A DNA stretch of 15,526 bases from Conidiobolus incongruus B7586 (lineage: Eukaryota; Entomophthoromycota; Entomophthoromycetes; Entomophthorales; Conidiobolaceae). The DNA lies in assembly GCA_000697335.1 (NCBI GenBank), contig JNEM01009203.1, positions 1 to 15,526 on the forward strand, read 5' to 3'. Each line of letters opens with the position of its first letter. Position 1 is the stretch's first letter. The notes under the pieces were generated by a model, which worked only from the letters and a program-made list of their open reading frames with translations, did no database searches and was not told the DNA's origin. Both the position numbers and the translations under genes were made by a program. Below, piece after piece: positions 10,117 to 15,526 of the stretch.

Positions 10117-10750
10117 CAGATACCTTCTTGAGAATTTGTTGGGTGGTGTAATTTTCAGTCTAGGATGCTGCCTAGTGTTGCGTGGTAAAAAGATTCTTGA
10201 TACATTTGTTTGGCTACTTGGATGCTTTTCCCTGGGCTTTTTCATTCATTACTTTGGTAATATCTTGAATTCAGATTTGTTAACTATTAGTTATTCTGTA
10301 TTGGGTTACTTAACTCTCGTATTTATCGCATATGTTAAGAATTGGAACACTGATTTCCTCTACCATATTGGCACATTAACTATTGGATTATTATTTGGTT
10401 ACCACTTGGGATGGTTATGCGTAGAAAGTAATATGTCTCCAATTCAACTAGTTAAAACCTTTATCTTATTTTCACTCACTATTCTACTTGGTCACATTGC
10501 CAATATCTCAATTGCCTCCTTAGAAATCCTTTTCACCGCAGCATTTGGTTCTCAGCTCATGATGATCGGACTTGATTGGGTGTATCCTATCAAGTACTTT
10601 GAATACATGAAGTTGCTAATCAGTTTTCAACCCGAATTCATTTCCAATCAATCTTGGACCTTGATATTAGCCAATTTTTTAATTATTTTAATAGGCTTCT
10701 CATTCCAAAATAATCTAATGGTCAACGTAAAATTATCCAAATTTAATTAA
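10094..10750 (+). CDS. Minimal seven-segment membrane protein, divergent DUF4203-like family
   Basis: This is a single exon for 218 residues, the shortest family member. It lacks both the signal peptide and the long C-terminal tail of its neighbours, so it is almost only the membrane core. Segments lie near 12-29, 35-54, 62-81, 88-110, 119-138, 143-163 and 188-205. Segment 6 reads FGSQLMMIGLDW (151-162), which lines up with the GGQLLLLGID block of the 7717 protein. The end MVNVKLSKF resembles the sequence after segment 7 of the 14031 protein (GNVNLSNFK). No in-frame upstream ATG with a signal-peptide-like sequence is visible, so the missing signal is probably real unless an upstream exon exists. 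AATAAA follows the stop at 10758-10763. The membrane-family call is good; function is unknown. Confidence 0.78.
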   Translation: MQSTNLYNRYLLENLLGGVIFSLGCCLVLRGKKILDTFVWLLGCFSLGFFIHYFGNILNSDLLTISYSVLGYLTLVFIAYVKNWNTDFLYHIGTLTIGLLFGYHLGWLCVESNMSPIQLVKTFILFSLTILLGHIANISIASLEILFTAAFGSQLMMIGLDWVYPIKYFEYMKLLISFQPEFISNQSWTLILANFLIILIGFSFQNNLMVNVKLSKFN

Positions 10751-11850
10751 AAATTTTAATAAAAATCTTATTTTTTATATTGAAACATATTGATACTTTG
10801 TTGAGTTTTTCTCTCTATTTCATGGGACTTAGTAATATTAATAGCTAATAGCTTTAATCATTATTTAATGCATATCGATACCTTAAATTTTATTAAATCA
10901 ACAAAGATCAATAAAAAAAACTTGATTTATTTATATAATATATATTACAATTTCATAAAGAATTGATGACATAATAATGAAATCATATGAGAATTTTTTT
11001 TTATAAAAATTTTGGAATATTTCTTTTTTTACTAGAAAATTATATATGTTATAATTAAAATTTTATATTTATTACAATAAAATTTTTAATAATATTTGAA
11101 TTTAAAATTTTTCTATTAATATTAAAATTATGTTTTTTAATAATGAAATAATCTTCTGTAATATATATTTATTTGTTGACACGTTGAAAGATTTATTATG
11201 TTAATAGTCATTGTCAATAACTTTGAAGATTAGTTTGGGATATTATTTAAATAAAAATCTTTACCCAAATATTTGCTTAATATTCATGAAATTGATAAAT
11301 AAGAATATTTCTTTGGAATATATTTAATCAATTTTTAGTGTTTGAATTCAATCTACACAATACCCCAAACTAATATTTGATATTAGATTTATTATATTTT
11401 CAAAATATAATATTTGATATTTGATTTTATGATTAATATAACTATAATATCTTTATTATTTTCAAAATTCTTACTAAGAAATCGATTTGAGTTTTTTAAT
11501 AATATTTTTGGCTTTTATTTTAAGATATTAATTTTAGTCAAAAAATATGTTTCTAAAAATTATATTGATAAATATGAACTTATTAATTACTATGGTCAAA
11601 TATTATTCAAATATACGAGTAAACTTTGAATACAATTTTTATCAATCTATATACTTTCATCAATTTCTTTGAAATTATTATAATATGATATTTATTTAAA
11701 TTTTTAAATATAAATATTAACTATATCACAATTTTTTCAATTATAAATAATAATATATTTATTTTATCATATTATTCAATCGTTACCTATTAAATAATTA
11801 ATATTTTAAAAAATTTGTAAAATAATGATAAAAATCATACACTATTCCAA

Positions 11851-11855
11851 TATAT

Positions 11856-11895
<40 letters not shown>

Positions 11896-11896
11896 A
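11851..11896. repeat. Imperfect (TA)n microsatellite
   Basis: There are thirteen perfect TA units at 11865-11890, flanked by interrupted TA/CA units. It is the longest simple repeat in the window and a likely length polymorphism. Confidence 0.85.
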
Positions 11897-12211
11897 AAAC
11901 CTTTGTAGTGTAAATCACATGAAATTCATAACTAAATGATTATTTGTCAACTATTCAATATACAAATTACCAAAATGTTAATATATTCCCATCATGTTTA
12001 ATGACATATAATTATTTCTCCCTTAATTATTGAGAATTAATTCAAAAAAAAAATATTTTCACAACTAAAAAAATTTTTTTAAAATATTAAATTTTATTGA
12101 TTATTAAAACTAATCTATTAATTTCAGTGTATCTTTCTTAGATTTAAATAAAAATTAAAAAATGAAAACTAAACTATCTCAAAGTACAAATTTAACTTAT
12201 AATTTGAAAAT

Positions 12212-12241
12212 TATCCAATGATATAGAAGGATTATTGGATA
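12212..12241. promoter_or_regulatory. Inverted pair of CCAAT-type motifs
   Basis: TATCCAAT at 12212-12219 and its exact reverse complement ATTGGATA at 12234-12241 lie about 130 bp before the 12369 ATG. CCAAT is the core bound by the HAP/NF-Y complex. The same octamer occurs upstream of the 7717, 10094 and 14031 genes, so a shared control site is possible but unproven. Confidence 0.35.
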
Positions 12242-12345
12242 GATTATTATTTGATAAAAAAGGAGTTGAAATATTTTTTAACAAATAACATCATTTTACT
12301 CTCTTTTACTCATTTCGTAGTTTAAAATCTATATTTTATTTTTAA

Positions 12346-12372
12346 ATGCCATCAATCCAAGATATAATATGA
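12346..12372 (+). other. Nine-codon upstream ORF ending on the main start codon
   Basis: An ATG at 12346 opens eight codons and a TGA (12370-12372) that overlaps the main ATG as ATGA. This geometry is compatible with reinitiation or leaky scanning onto the main frame. It is short and could be chance. Confidence 0.3.
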
Positions 12373-13109
12373 TTAAATTAAACTTTCCCGAGCCTAGTAT
12401 TTATGCCAAAACACAAATTGAAATAATCTGTGTGTTTCTTATTGTTAGTGGTATCTATGGATTGTTCTTTCTGGATTACAAACTTAGCAAACCTGACAAT
12501 GTTAAGAACTTTTATATAAGTGGAATATTTAGTTTGTTCATTTGGGTATTTATTTTCATAGACTTAGGTTTAGGACAAAATCCCTATATTTTTTTTGCTT
12601 CATTGTTGTTAGCTTTGGGTACTGGCTTTATAGCTGCTAAATTAACTGAATATAATGGTAAATTAGGAAATGTTTTTCCTAGATTTTTCTTTGGATTTTT
12701 CCTTGGTAACTATATATCTAACTTGGTTCATAAACATTCAAAAACTTTTAATATAGCATCTATAAGTGGGGGATTGATATTCGTTTGTTTAGATTTTATT
12801 ACCATTAATCATTTGGTCATTGGTGTATTGTTATATGGATCCAGTATTTTGATTACTGTAGGATTATTTTTCTTTGTTGATAATTTTATATATCATCTGT
12901 CGTATGTTAAAATCTGGTGTATTGGTTTTATAGTCACTGTAATATTTACAAGTATTGGATTTTATTATCAGGTCAAAATAAAAGGACTCACTTTTGACAA
13001 TAATGAACTCGCTAATATTGTGACTGAAGAGGATTCCCAAACAATTGCTGACAACCAGCAGCCTTCATATCAAGCTATTCCCTCTAACGATGCAACGAAT
13101 GTTGTTTAA
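12369..13109 (+). CDS. Seven-segment membrane protein, divergent DUF4203-like family
   Basis: This is a single exon for 246 residues. It starts MIKLNFPEPS with no signal peptide, and the first hydrophobic run is at 17-35. Further segments lie near 47-66, 73-91, 103-120, 127-145, 148-171 and 180-200. The YGSSILITVGLFFFVDNF block (156-173) lies where the 7717 protein has GGQLLLLGID. Segment 7 ends FYYQVKIKG, nearly as in the 14031 protein (FLFQVKMYG). The 40-residue tail is acidic, then has QPSYQAI (231-237), and shares a C-terminal pattern with the minus-strand 460-1200 protein, which also has 246 residues. No clear TATAAATA is present upstream. An upstream coding exon supplying a signal peptide cannot be excluded from sequence alone. 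Function is unknown. Confidence 0.78.
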   Translation: MIKLNFPEPSIYAKTQIEIICVFLIVSGIYGLFFLDYKLSKPDNVKNFYISGIFSLFIWVFIFIDLGLGQNPYIFFASLLLALGTGFIAAKLTEYNGKLGNVFPRFFFGFFLGNYISNLVHKHSKTFNIASISGGLIFVCLDFITINHLVIGVLLYGSSILITVGLFFFVDNFIYHLSYVKIWCIGFIVTVIFTSIGFYYQVKIKGLTFDNNELANIVTEEDSQTIADNQQPSYQAIPSNDATNVV

Positions 13110-13936
13110 CCCTAGCATAATCCTTTCTGATTTTTTTGCATTAGTATACATTTTTCTTATAAAATTAACTTTTAAATATCGATTTTAATTTTATCAACAC
13201 TTTTTCATCCAAATTTTTCAAATTTCTATTATTTTCGAATATATTCATGTTAATAATATTGATCATATTTTCCTGTATTATTTGAAAAATATGATGTAAT
13301 TGTTAATATACATCAATTATTTTCATTTCGAGAGATGAAATAATGTAGCTCAGACAGGCCACTTGATATTTTCATTCATAGCTAGTTGATATTTAAAATT
13401 TAAACTATATTATTTAAATCAATTTTTTATATTATTACAGAAAAATACAAATATACTTTAATTTTCACATTCACTAATTTTAAATACTCCTGTGACTCTT
13501 TTATATCCCTAGAATTTATCCACTAGAAAGGAGTGATGATTTAATAAAGCGTAATTAAATTGCTTATATCTATACTGACCAATCACTTTTACACAAATTC
13601 CCCAGTTTTTTGATATTAAATTTTAAAAATTAGATTATGAAAATTATTAAAATGTTATATTATTGATATATTACATAAATATTGATAATAAAATAAGGGC
13701 TAGATATTGTTAAATGATAATAATTTATTTATTCCATAATCGATTCATTCTTGTTAATAGTTTTATATAATCAAGGTAATTTTAAACTTTATGGTATTCA
13801 TTGGAATACTCTGCCCACACTCCACATTTTTATATTACTTGATATGGATATTATACGACAAAAGTTAAATTATAACCATAATATAATTGGTATTGATAAA
13901 TAGATAAACTGACCCTTAATTGCTATTAAATATTTA

Positions 13937-13971
13937 AGACTGGGCTCAATTGGATAAGACCCATAAAGTCT
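13937..13971 (+). promoter_or_regulatory. Imperfect inverted repeat just upstream of a TATA box
   Basis: AGACT (13937-13941) pairs with AGTCT (13967-13971), and GGG plus TC inside pairs with GACCC (13958-13962). The loop contains ATTGGATA (13949-13956). The structure ends 9 bp before TATAAATT, a typical place for a regulator site. The interior looks like a tRNA A box but no B box follows. Confidence 0.35.
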
Positions 13972-13980
13972 AGCACATAA

Positions 13981-13988
13981 TATAAATT
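13981..13988 (+). promoter_or_regulatory. TATA box of the 14031-14834 gene
   Basis: TATAAATT, one base different from the TATAAATA of the other genes, ends 42 bp before the ATG. CTTCAATTCA follows at once and may lie at the transcription start. Confidence 0.5.
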
Positions 13989-14030
13989 CGCTTCAATTCA
14001 ATTCTTAAATTTGCCTTTTCAATTAAAATT

Positions 14031-14834
14031 ATGTCCTCATTAACTTTATTAACTTTTTTATCATTTTTTGATACATTTCAATGTGCTACGATTGAAACAA
14101 TAGTACCCATTGTTCCAGATCCATCAGTAAATTGGCGACGACTTGCTTTTATTATATTATGTATTGTATATGCTCTTCAATCCCTGTTTACTCAAAATCA
14201 ATTTAAAGAAACAACTAAAACCTTAACTAATTTTTTCACATATGGGATATGTATTGGATTTTTATCGCATTCTTTTAACAATTTTATGCTATGGCCACTA
14301 CCCGATATACTCACTTGGATCATATTCATATCGATTATAGGAATCTTAATAGATAATATTAAACTTAATATGGACAAAGTTCCTACTTTTATTTCAAAAT
14401 TTTGCTTAGGATTTACTATTGGTACCGTATATTTTCATATTTTAAAACCCTCATTTTTCATTTTGTTATTACTTTCAATAGTGACTGGAATGATTTCAGT
14501 ATATTTATCCAATATTAATTGGATGCAACTATCAGTATTGATATGGACATGCATTCATACTCGACTAGTTACTGAAGGCTTTAGAATTCTTCTCAATGAT
14601 TTCATCCTTCATCCTCATCCCTATTCCAATCTAGTTTCAGACTATCCATACGCACAATTTACATTTACATTGATATTTTCACTAGCTGGATTCCTCTTTC
14701 AAGTCAAGATGTATGGTAATGTCAACCTTTCAAACTTTAAAGCTGATAATCTTTTTCAGTTGGGAAATCTCAATTTTAAATCTTATTTACCTCTCCATTC
14801 TGAAGAATCAGGAGATTTGCAATTTATTGAATAA
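14031..14834 (+). CDS. Secreted-route seven-segment membrane protein, divergent DUF4203-like family
   Basis: This is a single exon for 267 residues, the longest family member. Residues 1 to about 19 (hydrophobic, ending TFQCA) look like a signal peptide with a Cys-Ala end like that of the 7717 protein (VECA). A short Pro-rich luminal stretch is followed by seven segments near 37-54, 65-84, 86-108, 118-138, 141-160, 164-187 and 207-226. Segment 4 (FISKFCLGFTIG) resembles the minus-strand protein (FLSKFLFF) and the 12369 protein (FPRFFFGFFLG). Segment 7 ends FLFQVKMYG. The segment 6 hallmark is lost, and the loop after it is His/Pro-rich (HPHPY, about 194-198). The tail contains YLPL (252-255) and an acidic end. 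The last codon, stop and next base form AATAAA. Family membership is inferred; function is unknown. Confidence 0.8.
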   Translation: MSSLTLLTFLSFFDTFQCATIETIVPIVPDPSVNWRRLAFIILCIVYALQSLFTQNQFKETTKTLTNFFTYGICIGFLSHSFNNFMLWPLPDILTWIIFISIIGILIDNIKLNMDKVPTFISKFCLGFTIGTVYFHILKPSFFILLLLSIVTGMISVYLSNINWMQLSVLIWTCIHTRLVTEGFRILLNDFILHPHPYSNLVSDYPYAQFTFTLIFSLAGFLFQVKMYGNVNLSNFKADNLFQLGNLNFKSYLPLHSEESGDLQFIE

Positions 14835-14835
14835 A
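14830..14835 (+). terminator. AATAAA overlapping the stop codon
   Basis: The last codon GAA, the stop TAA and the following A make the hexamer, as in the 7717 gene. It suggests a very short 3' UTR but is not proof. Confidence 0.35.
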
Positions 14836-15526
14836 TTTATTTTTTATAGTTTAATATTACAATCATATTTTTTTAATATAAAGTATTATTCTATTATCAT
14901 AATATATCATTGATCAATAATAATTGTTAATAAAAATTTATATACAAATATCTAATATTATTAGAAATATTTTGTAGTTATCGTTAACAAAAGAATAAAA
15001 AATGATAACTAAAAGATATAAAATATTATACTCAACTGAATATAGTAGTATTTTATACTTAATAACTATAATATGAAACTCTCTTCAATTTGTATCTTTA
15101 ATATTCATATTTTCTTTTGAATATCATTTCATTTTTTAAATATAATATTGAGAATAAAGAAAAAAAAATACTAGAATAAAAACTAGGATTTATTTTAAAT
15201 AATTTTGTTCAATAACAAACTATATTATCGTCAATAAAATAATTTTCATTTTAAATTCTAAAAATTAGAAATTTTTATTTACAACACCCTACCTAATAAA
15301 TCATATATATTAGCTATATTAAAGTTAAATATACTTTTCAATTTTAATATTGAATAATTATATATTGATATTCCATATATGAAATATATTTAAAACACTT
15401 TAGAATATAATTTTATTATGAATTCAAAATTAATAAAATTTTGATTAAAAAATAATTTATTGAAATAAATATATTTTATAAATTAATTAATGATATAATT
15501 TTAAAATTAAAATTAAATTAAATTAT
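14836..15526. other. A/T-rich spacer at the window end
   Basis: Nearly pure A/T sequence with no supported gene, RNA or tandem repeat. Whether another family member follows cannot be seen. Confidence 0.55.

Larger units (their letters stand above)
10751..12368. other. Spacer between the second and third tandem genes
   Basis: It is very A/T-rich with no supported gene. An open frame at 11414-11629 starts only at TTG or a late ATG and reads as low-complexity Ile/Lys/Asn/Phe. The stretch has a (TA)n run, an 11-bp inverted repeat 124 bp apart (ATTAGTTTGGG at 11229-11239, its complement at 11364-11374) and paired CCAAT motifs at 12212-12241. Confidence 0.5.
13110..14030. other. Spacer between the third and fourth tandem genes
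   Basis: No gene is seen. It has the second copy of AGACAGGCCA (13352-13361), an imperfect stem-loop at 13937-13971 and the TATA box of the 14031 gene. Parts between 13330 and 13990 are less A/T-rich than other spacers of the window. Confidence 0.5.

Noticed and set aside
11229-11374. Possible MITE bounded by an 11-bp inverted repeat
   Set aside because: There is no clear target-site duplication and no second copy in the window. An 11-bp match at a free distance is near chance level in this A/T-rich DNA.
11414-11629. Open frame of 71 codons on the plus strand
   Set aside because: It starts at TTG (first ATG at 11429), has low-complexity Ile/Lys/Asn/Phe composition, no domain and no promoter motif.
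13345-13365. Possible tRNA D arm at TAGCTCAGACAGG
   Set aside because: There is no T arm or acceptor pairing downstream.
10061-13651. A 17-base identity, 10061-10077 and 13635-13651, upstream of two family genes
   Set aside because: It is almost only A/T. A match of this length is expected about once by chance in such a window, and the flanks do not align.
13942-14012. Possible tRNA gene from the A-box-like GGGCTCAATTGG
   Set aside because: There is no B box with GGTTCGA at the right distance and no matching acceptor arms.

Overview
The window is A/T-rich eukaryotic nuclear DNA, with coding islands separated by long, very A/T-rich spacers. It holds six protein genes. One is a housekeeping nucleolar gene, a UTP5/WDR43 homologue on the minus strand at 2835-5249, interrupted by four tiny GT-AG introns of 51-56 bp. 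The other five are single-exon genes for small multi-pass membrane proteins at 460-1200 (-), 7717-8499 (+), 10094-10750 (+), 12369-13109 (+) and 14031-14834 (+). The standard genetic code fits all of them. Tiny introns, a low-GC genome and a local family of DUF4203-like membrane proteins suggest a fungus, perhaps an early-diverging low-GC one such as a Conidiobolus relative. This placement is a low-confidence inference; a low-GC protist is not excluded.

Layout: 1-459 spacer; 460-1200 membrane protein (-); 1201-2834 spacer with a less A/T-rich patch near 1890-2130; 2835-5249 UTP5 (-); 5250-7716 long spacer without a supported gene; then four membrane-protein genes in tandem on the plus strand, separated by spacers of about 1.6, 1.6 and 0.9 kb; 14835-15526 spacer. 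Five of the six genes have a TATAAATA or TATAAATT box 42-86 bp before the ATG. Three of the five membrane-protein genes have an AATAAA hexamer overlapping the stop codon.

The five membrane proteins look like strongly diverged paralogues. Each has about seven membrane segments in 218-267 residues. The 7717 gene has the clearest family hallmark, a GGQ...LGID...RT block in segment 6, which resembles the DUF4203 (TM7SF3/TMEM198-like) family. The others keep segment spacing, glycine patterns and usually an aromatic-Gln-x-Lys end to segment 7. Three have a predicted signal peptide. Four have a C-terminal tail with a YxxPhi-type motif, on the side of the membrane expected to be cytosolic. The most interesting content is this locally expanded, fast-diverging family, with shared tail and promoter features. 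UTP5 is probably only a neighbour, with no functional link visible.
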